Below, piece by piece: positions 7,466 to 17,278 of a stretch of 64,000 bases of DNA. A program made the position numbers and the translations under genes. Within the stretch, counting starts at the first letter, position 1. Each line of letters starts with the position of its first letter. This DNA comes from Calidifontibacter indicus (GTDB taxonomy: Bacteria; Actinomycetota; Actinomycetes; Actinomycetales; Dermatophilaceae), in contig NZ_QTUA01000001.1 of NCBI RefSeq assembly GCF_003386865.1, positions 2,542,001-2,606,000 of the forward strand, written 5' to 3'. The notes beneath the pieces were generated by a model. The model searched no databases, had not been told where the DNA came from, and saw only the letters and a list, made by a program, of their open reading frames with translations.

Positions 7466-10138
7466 TCACAGTGCGCTCATCGTGCGGCGGTCGCCGTCGC
7501 TGCGTCCGACGGGTGGCGCGACCACGACGGTCGCCCCGAGCACTTCGGCTCCCCACCGGTGGGTGTTCACCGGGTTGAGTTGCAGGTCGTAGACCTGCGG
7601 GTGGCTGTTCGCCAACACCGAGATGCGGGCGACGACGTCGCGCAGTGCGTCCCGGTCGATCGCGGCCCGCTGCCCGAAGCCGTCGAGGATCGGGGCGGCC
7701 CGCACCGAGTTGATGAGGTCGTCGACGTCGCCGGTCGTGAACGGCGGGATGCGGTAGCCGAAGTCGTTCATCACCTCGGTCGGCACACCGCCGAGACTGA
7801 ACCGGACGATCGGCCCGAACAGCGCGTCCTCCCCGGAGGTGACCACGCAGGCGATGCCGGGTTCGGCCATCCGCTGCACCACGAAGGTGTTCGCGCCGAT
7901 CGGTGCCAGCCGGTCGTCAAGCGCGGTGTAGGCGTCGGCCACCGCCTGCGCGCTGTTGAGGTCGGCCCGCACCGACGACACCGGTTGGATGCGCACGACC
8001 GGTGAGGTCGACTTCAGCACCACCGGGTAGCCGATCTCCTCGGCGGCGGCGACGGCCTCCTGGGCGGACGTGACCAGGGTCGACGGCCACAGCTCGATGC
8101 CGTACGCGGACAGCAGCTCCCGGGTCTCGACGGCGTCGAGTTCGCGGCCTTCGGGCGATTCGTCGAGCACGTTCTGGATGATCGCGGCAGCCCGGTCGTG
8201 GTCGATGCCGTCGGGCATCACGAGGTCGTCGGTCTGGCGTTCGAGCCATTGCGCGTAGCGGGTGGTCGCGGCGAGCGAGCGGATGGCGTCCTCGGGCATG
8301 GAGTAGGACGGCACGACCTCGTGTCGGCCGCCGGCGCCCACCCCGCCGGAGAGCACCTCGGACACACCCTGGATGCCGAGGAAGGTGGTCAGGCAGGGCT
8401 TGTCGTACTCGGCCGCGAGTTCGCCGAGGGTGCGGGCGATCTCCAGCCCCTCGGACTGACGGGGCGGCACGAACGCGGTGACGACCGAGTCGACCTCGGG
8501 GTCTTCGAAGGCCGCCCGGACGGCGTCGCGGAAGGCGTGTTGGTCGGCCTCGGGTGACAGGTTGATCGGGCCGTGGGTGACCCGCAGCCACCACGACACG
8601 CACGCATCGGCCGCCAACGCCCCGAGCGCGTCGGAGTTGCCGACGATCGCGACCCGCTCCCCCTTCGGCAGCGGCTGGTGCACCACGAGTTGGGCGATGT
8701 CGAACATCTGGTGCACGTTCTCCACCCGGATGACACCCGCCTGCCGCAACATCGCCCGGAACGCCTCCGGCGGGATCCGGGTGGGTCGCACCCGGTGCCC
8801 GGGCGGCACACCGTAGGAAGACACCCCCGACTTCACGACGATGACCGGCTTGGCCTTCGACAGCCGCCGGGCGATGCGGTTGAACTTGCGCGGGTTGCCC
8901 ATCGACTCCAGGTACATCCCGACCGCGCGGGTGTCGTCGTCGTCGAGCCAGTACTGCATGAGGTCGTTGCCGGAGACGTCGGCGCGGTTGCCGGCCGACA
9001 CGAAGGTGCTCAGGCCGAGACCACGCTCGGCGACCGACTCCAGGCCGGCGACCGCGAGCGCACCGCTCTGGGAGAACAGACCGAGCGCCCCGGCAGCCGG
9101 CATGTTCGGCGCCAGCGAGGCATTGATCGAGGTCTGCTCGGCGGTGTTGATCAGCCCGAAGGAGTTGGGACCGACAACCCGCATGCCGTGCGTGCGCGCG
9201 GTGCGCAACAGTTCGGTCTGCAGTGCCTCGCCCTCCGCGCCGGCCTCCGCAAACCCGGACGACACCACCAGCACCCCGCGCACGCCGTGGTCGGCGCACT
9301 CGCGCACGACGGTCGGCACCTCCGGCGCCGGGACGGCGACCACGGCCAGGTCGATCTCGCCGGGCACCTGGCTGAGGGCGGCGAAGACCTCCCCGTCGAC
9401 CTCGGCGTGCGGGGTGCGGTTCACCGCGTACAACTGGCCGGTGAACCCGCCGCCGCGCAGGTGCTCGTACAGGTCGCGACCGGTCGACTCGCGGTTGCGT
9501 GACACCCCGATGACGACGACGCTGCGCGGGTTGAGCAGGGCGCGGATGCTGGCCGACTCGGCCCGCTGTTCGCGGGCGACCCGTACCGCTTCGCTGGCGT
9601 CGGTCGCACCGATCGGGAAGGCCAGGGAGATGACGCCGTCGTCGAAGTGGTGCTTCACCTCGAACCCCGCGTCGATGAAGACGCCCATCATCTTGCGGTT
9701 CTGCGGCAGCACGTCGGCGGTGAACTCCTCGACGCCGGCCTCCCGCCCGATCGCGGCGAGGTGTTCGAGCAGCACCGACCCGATGCCGCGACCCTGGAAA
9801 TGGTCGGACACGTTGAACGCGACCTCCGCCGAGTGCCCGGTCGGGCCGTCGAGGCGGTCGTAGCGAGCGACGCCGAGGAGTTCCTCACCTGCCTCGAGCA
9901 CCAGCGCGACCCGCTGGACGTAGTCGACCGTCGCGAACCGCTTGGCGTCCTTGTCCGAAAGTTCCTTCATCGGCGCGAAGAAACGCAGGTAGATCGACTC
10001 GGGCGACTGGCGCCGGTGGAACTCCTGCAGCGCGGCGACGTCGTCGGGCCGGATCGGCCGGATCTGCGCCACCGATCCGTCCCGCAGCACCACGTCCGCT
10101 TCCCACTGCACCGGGTATGTCGAGGGCGTCTCGCTCAT
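7466..10138 (-). CDS. GNAT acetyltransferase fused to ADP-forming acyl-CoA synthetase (Pat-type protein acetyltransferase)
   Basis: About 890 residues. The N-terminal ~175 residues are a GNAT domain (acetyl-CoA loop FQGRGIGS). A CoA-binding Rossmann domain follows (SVVVIGVSRNRESTG), then succinyl-CoA-ligase-like domains (GPNSFGLIN, FSQSGALA) and an ATP-grasp segment toward the C-terminus. Domain order GNAT-first matches streptomycete Pat-type lysine acetyltransferases, the reverse of enterobacterial Pat. Likely acetylates metabolic enzymes such as AMP-forming acyl-CoA synthetases; one such gene lies just beyond the divergent neighbour. Start ATG 10138 is preceded by GATGCT-N7; ATG 10150 is the alternative. 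Confidence 0.85.
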   Translation of the reverse strand: MSETPSTYPVQWEADVVLRDGSVAQIRPIRPDDVAALQEFHRRQSPESIYLRFFAPMKELSDKDAKRFATVDYVQRVALVLEAGEELLGVARYDRLDGPTGHSAEVAFNVSDHFQGRGIGSVLLEHLAAIGREAGVEEFTADVLPQNRKMMGVFIDAGFEVKHHFDDGVISLAFPIGATDASEAVRVAREQRAESASIRALLNPRSVVVIGVSRNRESTGRDLYEHLRGGGFTGQLYAVNRTPHAEVDGEVFAALSQVPGEIDLAVVAVPAPEVPTVVRECADHGVRGVLVVSSGFAEAGAEGEALQTELLRTARTHGMRVVGPNSFGLINTAEQTSINASLAPNMPAAGALGLFSQSGALAVAGLESVAERGLGLSTFVSAGNRADVSGNDLMQYWLDDDDTRAVGMYLESMGNPRKFNRIARRLSKAKPVIVVKSGVSSYGVPPGHRVRPTRIPPEAFRAMLRQAGVIRVENVHQMFDIAQLVVHQPLPKGERVAIVGNSDALGALAADACVSWWLRVTHGPINLSPEADQHAFRDAVRAAFEDPEVDSVVTAFVPPRQSEGLEIARTLGELAAEYDKPCLTTFLGIQGVSEVLSGGVGAGGRHEVVPSYSMPEDAIRSLAATTRYAQWLERQTDDLVMPDGIDHDRAAAIIQNVLDESPEGRELDAVETRELLSAYGIELWPSTLVTSAQEAVAAAEEIGYPVVLKSTSPVVRIQPVSSVRADLNSAQAVADAYTALDDRLAPIGANTFVVQRMAEPGIACVVTSGEDALFGPIVRFSLGGVPTEVMNDFGYRIPPFTTGDVDDLINSVRAAPILDGFGQRAAIDRDALRDVVARISVLANSHPQVYDLQLNPVNTHRWGAEVLGATVVVAPPVGRSDGDRRTMSAL

Positions 10139-10151
10139 GGCCGCAAGCATC

Positions 10152-11573
10152 TCACGGAGCGGGCAGCACGACCTTCCAAGTCCGGCCGAAATCGGCGCTC
10201 GCCCAGTAGCCGGGGGTGGTGCGCGGCACCGCGTAGAACTCCGCTCCGCCGGGCGATCCCGTCCAGTCGAAGCCGTTCACCGGCGGTGAGTCCGGGATGT
10301 CCGGCACGGTCCAGGTCGCCCCTCCGTCGGTCGAGACCTGGAGGGTGTGGCGGGCGTCGTTGCCGGCGCTGGTGCCGCCCCGCGGTCCGCCCACCGAAAC
10401 CAGCAGGTGCTCGGGGTCGGCCGCCGCCAGACTCAGCTGGCCCATCGGCGGCAGCCGCAGGGTGCCCGACGACCGCTCCACCCAGTCGCTGCCGTCCTTG
10501 GCACGCACGAGCACCCGGAAGGCGTTCGCGTCCTCGTCCCGGCGGCACAGCGCCACCAGATCAGAGTTGGTGTCGGCTGTGATGGTGACGGCTTCGAGCG
10601 GGTTGCCGCCGCAGACGACCGGCCCACTCATCACCTTCAGGTCTTCACCCACGAGGGTCCACGGCTGCGCGGCAGGGCGACCACCGCGACCGGTCTGCAC
10701 CACCACCAGTGCGTCCTTCACGACCAGCGAGGCGTCGTCGATCGCGCGCCGCACCGGGGTGGAGTCGATCATCGTGAACGCACTCGGGTTGACCCGATCG
10801 GTGAACGAGACGTAGAGCGGTCCCGAGCAGAGGCCCTGCACACAACCGTCCGCGGTCAGCAGGTAGATCTGGCCGGCCCAGATCTCCAGGTCGAGCACGG
10901 TCTGGCCCGGGTGGTTGACCTGGGCGAAGCTGGCTCCCCGGTCGGTGGTCAGCCACAGGTCGCCGCCGTAGACATAGCCGACCTGCGAGTCGGCGAAGCG
11001 CACCTGGCTCACCGCGCCGTCCGGTTGGACGGTGGGGATGTCGGTGCCGGTCGCGCTGGAGGTGTCGGTGCCGGAGAAGATGTGCACCGCCTGCCACGAC
11101 GAGCCGTCCGCCCCCGACCGCAGCAGGGTCGGGCAGATGTCCGACCCGCACTCGCTGGAGCCAAGGTTGTAGAGCGTGCCGCTACCGGCGTTGCTGACCG
11201 ACCAGGTGCGGAACGTCGCCGGCACCCCCTGCGGCAATTGCGCCTCGCCCGCGGCTGCCGCGGACTGCTCGGACGAGCCCCTGCTCCCGGAGGTGTTCGG
11301 GCCGAGCGAACGGCCGGCCCGCACGCTGTCGCCGGCGAAGGGTTCCTGGCGCCAGGTCCAGATCCCCGCGGCGGCCAACAGGGCCGCGATGCACACCAGC
11401 ACCACCCCGACCCAGGCCCGGCCGGGCCGGCGGACGGGGGTCTGCACCTGAGCCTCACCAAAGTCGGGACCGAAGTCGGGACCGAAGTCGCACGGCGCGG
11501 TGGCACCGCCGTCGGTCTCCGGGCGCGCACGATCACCCTGCTGCGGAGCACGGGACGTCTGCACGTACAGCAT
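10152..11573 (-). CDS. Membrane-anchored BNR/sialidase-like beta-propeller protein of unknown function
   Basis: 473 residues from ATG 11573. A short Pro/Gly/Asp-rich cytoplasmic part (with FGPDFGPDFG repeats) leads to one membrane helix (WVGVVLVCIAALLAAAGIW). The extracytoplasmic part has several BNR-like Asp-box segments (TTDRGASF, STDGGATWT, SADFGRTW), as in photosystem-assembly/YCF48-like and sialidase propellers. No sialidase catalytic set is recognisable. An alternative leaderless start is GTG 11564 (GAGGAT-N7-GTG). Ends 13 bases from the Pat-type gene in the same direction, so the two may be co-transcribed. Confidence 0.72.
   Translation of the reverse strand: MLYVQTSRAPQQGDRARPETDGGATAPCDFGPDFGPDFGEAQVQTPVRRPGRAWVGVVLVCIAALLAAAGIWTWRQEPFAGDSVRAGRSLGPNTSGSRGSSEQSAAAAGEAQLPQGVPATFRTWSVSNAGSGTLYNLGSSECGSDICPTLLRSGADGSSWQAVHIFSGTDTSSATGTDIPTVQPDGAVSQVRFADSQVGYVYGGDLWLTTDRGASFAQVNHPGQTVLDLEIWAGQIYLLTADGCVQGLCSGPLYVSFTDRVNPSAFTMIDSTPVRRAIDDASLVVKDALVVVQTGRGGRPAAQPWTLVGEDLKVMSGPVVCGGNPLEAVTITADTNSDLVALCRRDEDANAFRVLVRAKDGSDWVERSSGTLRLPPMGQLSLAAADPEHLLVSVGGPRGGTSAGNDARHTLQVSTDGGATWTVPDIPDSPPVNGFDWTGSPGGAEFYAVPRTTPGYWASADFGRTWKVVLPAP
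11461..11490. repeat. 12-bp direct tandem repeat, 2.5 copies
   Basis: AAGTCGGGACCG is repeated at 11461-11472 and 11473-11484, followed by AAGTCG. It encodes FGPDFGPDFG in the cytoplasmic tail of the propeller protein. Confidence 0.85.
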
Positions 11574-11624
11574 CCTCACATCCGAGCCGGTCCCGCGGCG
11601 AGACCGCCGCCGCACGGGCCACAT

Positions 11625-11655
11625 GTCTGCCACCGGGTCTGCCACGGGGTCTGCC
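11625..11655. repeat. Near-exact 12-bp tandem repeat in a divergent intergenic region
   Basis: GTCTGCCACCGG, GTCTGCCACGGG and GTCTGCC follow one another between the propeller gene and the acyl-CoA synthetase gene, just upstream of the latter's promoter. Confidence 0.75.
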
Positions 11656-11688
11656 GCCCGCGGACGGCGCGTGACTACAGTCACAGAC

Positions 11689-13445
11689 ATGCCGAACTCA
11701 ACTTCCCGCGGTACCTCGACCGAACAGTTCGCCAAGCTCCGCGATGCGCTCCTGGCCGCTCGCGAGGATCCCAGCGCCGCCGCATCCGCCTGGGCCACAA
11801 CGGAATTCGAGACCTTCAACTGGGCGACCGATTGGTTCGACGAGGTGGCGCGCACCGACCCCGACCGCGCGGCGCTCATCGTGCTGTCGGCGCAGTCGCG
11901 CGAGGAGCGCAGCTACCGCGAGATGTCCGAACGCAGCCTCCAGGTGGCCGGGTGGCTGTCGAGCCTCGGGGTGCAGCAGGGCGATCGGGTGCTGCTGATG
12001 CTCGGCAACCAGGTGGAGCTGTGGGAGTGCATGCTGGCGTGCATCCGGCTCGGTGCGGTGACGATCCCCGCAACGATGCTGCTGACCGCCGCCGACCTGC
12101 GCGACCGGGTCGACCGCGGCGAGGTCAAGCACGTCCTCGCCGCCGACTCGGTGACCGGCGCGTTCGCCTCGGTCGACGGTGATTTCACCCGGATCGCCGT
12201 CGGCGAACCGGTGGAGGGCTGGGTGTCGTACGCCGACTCCGCCACGAGCACACAGGCGGCGCCCGAGGTGGTCACCGCTCCCGCCGACCCGATGCTGCTC
12301 TACTTCACCTCCGGCACGACCTCCCGTCCGAAGCTGGTGATGCACACCCAGACGTCCTACCCCCTGGGACACCTGTCGACGATGTACTGGATCGGGCTGC
12401 AGCCGGGCGACGTGCACCTCAACATCAGTTCCCCGGGCTGGGCCAAGCACGCCTGGAGCAATGTGTTCGCGCCGTGGACCGCCGGGGCGACCGTGCTGGT
12501 GGTCAACCAGCCGCGGTTCGACCCGCGCGAGTTGCTGCAGTGGGTGGCGCAGGAGAAGGCGACCACCTTCTGCGCCCCGCCGACCGTCTACCGAATGCTG
12601 ATCCAGGCCGATCTCGCGTCGTGGAAGGGCCGGTTGTCGCTGCGTGAGATGGTCGGTGCCGGTGAACCGCTCAACCCCGAGGTGATCCAGCAGGTGCGAG
12701 CCGCGCTCGACCTCACCATCCGCGACGGGTTCGGTCAGACCGAGACCACCGCGCAGATCGGCAACACCCCCGGTCAGGAACTCAAGCTCGGCTCGATGGG
12801 GCGCCCGCTGTCCGGTTACGACGTGGTGCTGGTCGACCCGGCCACCGGCGAGCAGCGTTCTGGCCCGGGCGAGGAGGGCGAGATCTGCCTGCGGCTGTCC
12901 GGGCCGCTCGGTCGCCCCGCCGGACTGATGACCGGCTACTACGGCGACGAGGCCAAGACCGCCGAGGCGATGCGCGACGGCGTCTACCACACCGGCGACG
13001 TCGCCTCCCGCGACGAGGACGGCTACATCACCTACGTCGGCCGCGCCGACGATGTGTTCAAGGCGTCCGACTACCGCATCTCCCCCTTCGAGCTGGAGTC
13101 GGTGCTCATCGAGCACCCGCTGGTCGCCGAAGCCGCCGTCGTGCCGTCGCCCGACCCGACCCGTCTGTCGGTGCCGAAGGCGTACGTCGTGCTGGTGGGC
13201 GACCACGAGCCGTCCGCCGACGTGGCCCGCGACATCCTCGCGTTCACCCGCGAGCACCTCGCGCCCTACAAGCGGATCCGGCGGATCGAGTTCTTCGACT
13301 GCCCAAGACGATCTCCGGCAAGATCCGCCGGGTGGAGCTGCGGCAGCGGGAGACCGACTCGCACGGCGACGGCGGCGACACCACGTCGCGCGCGTCGACG
13401 TTGGAGTTCTGGGAAGCCGACTTCCCCGACCTGCGCCAGAGCTGA
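11689..13445 (+). pseudogene. Acyl-CoA synthetase (AMP-forming, medium-chain type) disrupted by a -1 frameshift near the C-terminus
   Basis: Leaderless start: TACAGT-N7-ATG. The first ~536 codons encode a full AMP-binding enzyme: YFTSGTTSRPK P-loop, GFGQTETT, YHTGDVASRDEDGY and the hinge. After RRIEFFD the frame breaks at 13299/13300: one missing base would restore LPKTISGKIRRVELRQRE and a natural end at DLRQS (stop 13443-13445). As read, the protein ends at 13455 with an unrelated Arg/Thr-rich tail and lacks the catalytic lysine of PKTISGK. The rest of the gene shows no decay, so this is either a recent mutation or a sequencing error. The downstream nitroreductase begins 6 bases after the restored stop. 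Confidence 0.85.
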
Positions 13446-13451
13446 GGTGGG

Positions 13452-14081
13452 GTGACCGTGGAACTCAAGGACGCCGTCCGCAAGCGGCGAATGGTGCGCG
13501 ACTTCGACCCCGACCGGCCGGTGCCGCGGGAGGTGCTCGACAGCGCCGTGCGGCTCGGGCTACGTGCTCCGAGCGCCGGTTTCAGCCAGGGCTGGGACTT
13601 CGTCGTGCTCACCGATCCGGCTGACCGACAAGCGTTCTGGGACGCGACGACCGATGCCGACGAGGAGATGGACCGCTGGTTGGCGAAGGTGAGTTCGGCG
13701 CCGGCGCTCATCCTGTGCTGCGGGGACAAGAACACCTACCTGCGCCGGTACGCCCAGCCGGACAAACCCTGGCAGGACATGGACGATGCGCACTGGCCGG
13801 TGCCCTACTGGGACGTCGACACCGGCATGGCGGCGCTGATCATGCTCCTGGTCGGTGTCGACGAGGGGCTCGGCGGGTTGTTCTTCGGTGTGCCCGTCGA
13901 GCGGTGCGACGAGGTGAAGGCCGAGTTCGGTATTCCGGACGACCGGTCGCTGGTCGGTGTCGTGGCGCTGGGTTACCCGCGTTCGCAGAAGCCGTCGGGC
14001 AGCACCCGGTCACGCACCCGCCGTCCGACCGGTGAGGTCGTGCACGACGGACGCTTCGGGCGCGCCTGGGCCACCGACTGA
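13452..14081 (+). CDS. Nitroreductase family FMN-dependent oxidoreductase
   Basis: 209 residues from GTG 13452, preceded by GAGGTGGG. The N-terminal pattern RKRRMVRDFDPDRPVPREVL and LRAPSAGFSQGW is the FMN-binding signature of the nitroreductase fold; GVVALGYP marks the C-terminal part. Such enzymes reduce nitro compounds, quinones or flavins with NAD(P)H as homodimers; this subgroup has an inserted segment (about residues 75-120) common in actinobacterial members. Substrate is unknown. It sits directly after the frameshifted acyl-CoA synthetase and may share its transcript. Confidence 0.82.
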   Translation: MTVELKDAVRKRRMVRDFDPDRPVPREVLDSAVRLGLRAPSAGFSQGWDFVVLTDPADRQAFWDATTDADEEMDRWLAKVSSAPALILCCGDKNTYLRRYAQPDKPWQDMDDAHWPVPYWDVDTGMAALIMLLVGVDEGLGGLFFGVPVERCDEVKAEFGIPDDRSLVGVVALGYPRSQKPSGSTRSRTRRPTGEVVHDGRFGRAWATD

Positions 14082-14091
14082 AATGTGTCGA

Positions 14092-14107
14092 ATGTTCTGA
14101 CAAACAT
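14092..14107. promoter_or_regulatory. Inverted repeat upstream of the dha operon
   Basis: ATGTT-N6-AACAT lies just upstream of a possible promoter (TTCCGT, 17-base spacer, AAGGAT ending 7 bases before the dhaK ATG). Its position fits an operator for a regulator of dihydroxyacetone use; no such regulator gene is in the window. Confidence 0.35.
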
Positions 14108-14144
14108 CTTCCGTCGTCGGGGCAACTCGGCAAGGATGCAAGAC

Positions 14145-15146
14145 ATGAAGAAGCTCATCAACGACCCGGGCGACGTCGTCGCCGACGCGCTGCGCGGCGT
14201 CGAGGCTGCGCACTCCGACCGAGTTCGTGTCGATCACGAGAACAAGATCGTCTACCGCAAGGACGCCCCGCGCCAGGGCAAGGTCGGACTCATTTCCGGC
14301 GGCGGATCGGGTCACGAGCCGATGCACAGCGGCTTCGTCGGGCTCGGCATGCTCGACGCCGCCTGCTGCGGAGAGGTGTTCACCTCGCCGGTGCCCGACC
14401 AGATGATGGCGGCGACCACGGCGGTCGACGGCGGCGCGGGCGTGCTGCACATCGTGAAGAACTACACCGGCGACGTCATGAACTTCGAGATGGCCGCCGA
14501 GATGGCCGAGGCCGACTCCGGGGTGCGGGTCGCCTCGATCGTCACCGACGACGACGTTGCGGTGCAGGACTCCCTCTACACCGCCGGGCGCCGCGGTGTG
14601 GGTGTCACGGTGTTGCTGGAGAAGATCGTCGGTGCGGCCGCCGAGGAGGGGCGCGACCTCGACGCGGTGCTCGAGGTTGCCAAGAAGGTCAACGGCAACG
14701 GACGCTCGATGGGCATGGCGCTCACGTCGTGCACGGTGCCCGCCGCCGGCAAGCCGACCTTCGAACTCGCCGACGACGAGATCGAGATGGGCATCGGCAT
14801 CCACGGCGAGCCGGGCCGCCAGAAGAAGCCGCTGGCGCCCGCCCGGGAGATCGCGCAGGAACTCGTCGATCCGATCCTGGCCGACCACGACTTCACGGGT
14901 GCGCCCGCGATCGTGATGCTCAACGGCATGGGCGGCACGCCGCTGATCGAGCTCTACCTGATGTTCGGCGAGGTGGTGAAGATCCTTGAGGCCCAAGGAC
15001 TTTCGGTCGCACGCAGTCTGGTCGGCAACTACATTACCTCGTTGGAGATGGCAGGGTGCTCGCTCACCGTGCTGCGCACCGACGACGACCTGCTGAAGCT
15101 GTGGGACGCACCGGTCAACACCCCCGGCCTGCGGTGGGGGTGCTGA
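14145..15146 (+). CDS. dhaK: Dihydroxyacetone kinase, substrate-binding subunit
   Basis: 333 residues from ATG 14145 ([12 protein letters not shown]), the usual family start; AAGGAT lies 7 bases upstream. Conserved features include SGGGSGHEP (substrate loop), [13 protein letters not shown] and GIGIHGEPG, whose His forms the hemiaminal with dihydroxyacetone. With DhaL and DhaM it forms the PTS-dependent kinase making dihydroxyacetone phosphate. It heads the operon; dhaL begins 3 bases after its stop. Confidence 0.95.
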   Translation: MKKLINDPGDVVADALRGVEAAHSDRVRVDHENKIVYRKDAPRQGKVGLISGGGSGHEPMHSGFVGLGMLDAACCGEVFTSPVPDQMMAATTAVDGGAGVLHIVKNYTGDVMNFEMAAEMAEADSGVRVASIVTDDDVAVQDSLYTAGRRGVGVTVLLEKIVGAAAEEGRDLDAVLEVAKKVNGNGRSMGMALTSCTVPAAGKPTFELADDEIEMGIGIHGEPGRQKKPLAPAREIAQELVDPILADHDFTGAPAIVMLNGMGGTPLIELYLMFGEVVKILEAQGLSVARSLVGNYITSLEMAGCSLTVLRTDDDLLKLWDAPVNTPGLRWGC

Positions 15147-15149
15147 TCG

Positions 15150-15767
15150 ATGGCAGTGACCCTGGAGACGGCACACGCCTGGCTGGCCGACTACGCCTCG
15201 GTGATCCACGACAACGCCGACCTGCTGACCGACCTCGATCGGCAGATCGGCGACGCCGACCACGGCAGCAACATGGACCGCGGCATGAAAGCCGTTGCCG
15301 CCCTCGAGGCTGCAGACTTCGACGACGCCGCCGCCTACCTGAAGAAGGCCGGCATGACCTTGGTGTCGACCGTCGGCGGAGCGTCCGGGCCGCTCTACGG
15401 CACGTTCCTGCTGCGGTTCGCCGGCGCGGTCGGTGACGGCGGCAAGGACGCACTGGGAGCGGCTCTGCGGGCCGGCCTCGACGGAGTGTTGCAGCGCGGC
15501 AAGGCCGAGGTGGGCGACAAGACGATGGTCGACGCGCTCACGCCCGCGGTCGAAGCATTCGAGGCGGCCGGGTCGCTCGACGAGGCGCTGGCCGCGGCGG
15601 CCTCGGCGGCAGCATCCGGACGCGACGCGGCCACCCCGCTGGTGGCCCGCAAGGGACGCGCGTCGTACCTTGGCGAACGTTCGAAGGACCACCAGGACCC
15701 CGGCGCCACCAGCGTGACGCTGCTGCTGGAGTCGGCCGCCAGAACCCTCGGAGGGGAATCCGCGTGA
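15150..15767 (+). CDS. dhaL: Dihydroxyacetone kinase, ADP-binding subunit
   Basis: 205 residues. The metal/ADP-binding motif IGDADHGSNMDRG near residue 33 and GGASGPLYG near 76 identify DhaL, an eight-helix barrel holding tightly bound ADP that is rephosphorylated by DhaM and passes phosphate to dihydroxyacetone on DhaK. The stop overlaps the dhaM start (GTGA), indicating translational coupling. Confidence 0.95.
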   Translation: MAVTLETAHAWLADYASVIHDNADLLTDLDRQIGDADHGSNMDRGMKAVAALEAADFDDAAAYLKKAGMTLVSTVGGASGPLYGTFLLRFAGAVGDGGKDALGAALRAGLDGVLQRGKAEVGDKTMVDALTPAVEAFEAAGSLDEALAAAASAAASGRDAATPLVARKGRASYLGERSKDHQDPGATSVTLLLESAARTLGGESA

Positions 15768-16174
15768 TCGGAATCGTCATCGTCTCGCACAGCCGCGCTC
15801 TGGCGGAGGCTGCCGTCGGGCTGACCACCGAACTCTTCGGCGCCGGCCAGGTGCCCACCATCGAGATCGCCGCCGGCACCGCCGACGGCGGCTTCGGCAC
15901 CGATGCCACCGCGGTCAGCACCGCGATCGAACAGGCCGACTCGGGTGACGGCGTGCTGGTGCTGATGGACCTCGGAAGTTCGGTGATGAGCGCCGAGATG
16001 GCGCTGGAGTTCGTCGACCCCGACCTCGCTCAGCGGGTGCGCCTGTGCGGCGGGCCGCTGGTGGAAGGTCTCGTCGTCGCCAGCGTCACCGCGTCGACCG
16101 GGGCGTCACTCGACAAGGTCGACTCCGAGGCGCGGCGAGCGCTGGAGGCGAAGGGCGAACATCTCACCAGCTGA
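15764..16174 (+). CDS. dhaM: Dihydroxyacetone kinase phosphotransfer subunit (EIIA-Man domain only)
   Basis: 136 residues from GTG 15764. The N-terminus MIGIVIVSHSRALAEA contains the phospho-accepting His9, followed by GTDATAV and DLGSSVMSAEMA, typical of the mannose-type EIIA domain. It lacks the HPr and EI-like domains present in enterobacterial DhaM, so general PTS proteins encoded elsewhere must supply phosphate. Last gene of dhaKLM, convergent with the flavin oxidase gene 4 bases away. Confidence 0.93.
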   Translation: MIGIVIVSHSRALAEAAVGLTTELFGAGQVPTIEIAAGTADGGFGTDATAVSTAIEQADSGDGVLVLMDLGSSVMSAEMALEFVDPDLAQRVRLCGGPLVEGLVVASVTASTGASLDKVDSEARRALEAKGEHLTS

Positions 16175-16178
16175 CGGT

Positions 16179-17246
16179 TCAGCCGCCGTCGACGAGACCG
16201 GCACTGCGCAGGTCGGCGAGGTCGACGACCCCGGCGAGCCCCATCACGTGACGCAGTTCCTCGGTGAGTTCGGCCAGGAGTGCTTCGACGCCCCCTGCAC
16301 CGTCCGCGGCGAGCGCCCAGACGGCCGGACGGCCGACGAACACCGCCGAGGCTCCCAACCCGAGCGCGGTGAGCACGTCGAACCCGGTGCGCACTCCCCC
16401 ATCGACGACGACCGGCACCGAACCACCCACAGCCGCAACGATTCCGGGAAGCGCGTGCGCCGGCGAGATCGCGCGGTCGAGCTGGCGTCCGCCGTGCGAA
16501 CTCACCCAAACGGCGGCCGCACCGGCGTCGACGAACGCGCGTGCGTCGTCGGGCCGGAGCACTCCCTTGACGATCACCGGCAACCCCGAGATCTGCCGCA
16601 ACCACCCGATGGTGTCGAGGCCGATCGACGGGTCCTGGTCGATGAACGCCCACGGGTCGTCCCGTTGGGCGGCGCTGAGGTGCTCGGCCATGTTCACCAG
16701 GGCGAGGTCGTCGGACAGGTCCATCGGCCGACCCGAGCCGGGGATGTTGCGGTGCCCGACGTATGGCGTGTCGACGGTGAGGGCGAGCGCCGTGGCTCCG
16801 GCCGCGACCGCCCGGCGCACCATTGCTTCGGTGACCGCACGGTCGAGCGTCACGTAGACCTGGAACCACCAGGGGCCGGCGGCCGCCGCGGCGACGTGCT
16901 CGATGCGGGTGGTCGACCGACTCGACAATACGAACGGGGATCCGGCGCGGGCCGCGCCCGCCGCCGTCGCGACCTCGCCCTCGTCATGGGCGAGCCGGTG
17001 GAACGCCGTGGGCGCCACCCCGACGGGCGTCGCGAAGTCGCCGAAGAGCTCGAGCCGGGTGTCGATGCGAGACACGTCGCGCAACGCCCGCGGCAGCAAT
17101 CGGTAGCTCGCCCAGGAGGATTCGGCCGCACCGACCGACACCCCATAGCCGCAACCGCGGCTGACGTACTCCCAGAACGGCGGGTCGAGCTCGGCCTGCG
17201 CCGTCCGCCTGAATCCGTCGATCAGCGGGTGCATGGGCGCGTCCAT
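16179..17246 (-). CDS. FMN-dependent alpha-hydroxy-acid oxidizing enzyme
   Basis: 355 residues. A TIM-barrel flavoenzyme of the lactate oxidase/lactate monooxygenase/L-lactate dehydrogenase (LldD) group: PVGVAPTAFHRLAHDEGE, a substrate-side VKGVL lysine, the active-site segment SSHGGRQLD and the phosphate-binding VVDGGVRTG. The usual SNHGGRQLD has Ser in place of Asn here; catalytic His and Arg are kept. Leaderless promoter TAGGGT-N6-ATG supports the start at 17246. Product (pyruvate, or acetate plus CO2) cannot be distinguished. Confidence 0.83.
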   Translation of the reverse strand: MDAPMHPLIDGFRRTAQAELDPPFWEYVSRGCGYGVSVGAAESSWASYRLLPRALRDVSRIDTRLELFGDFATPVGVAPTAFHRLAHDEGEVATAAGAARAGSPFVLSSRSTTRIEHVAAAAAGPWWFQVYVTLDRAVTEAMVRRAVAAGATALALTVDTPYVGHRNIPGSGRPMDLSDDLALVNMAEHLSAAQRDDPWAFIDQDPSIGLDTIGWLRQISGLPVIVKGVLRPDDARAFVDAGAAAVWVSSHGGRQLDRAISPAHALPGIVAAVGGSVPVVVDGGVRTGFDVLTALGLGASAVFVGRPAVWALAADGAGGVEALLAELTEELRHVMGLAGVVDLADLRSAGLVDGG

Positions 17247-17278
17247 GGCGCCACCCTAGCCCGCGTACGGTGATCGTC

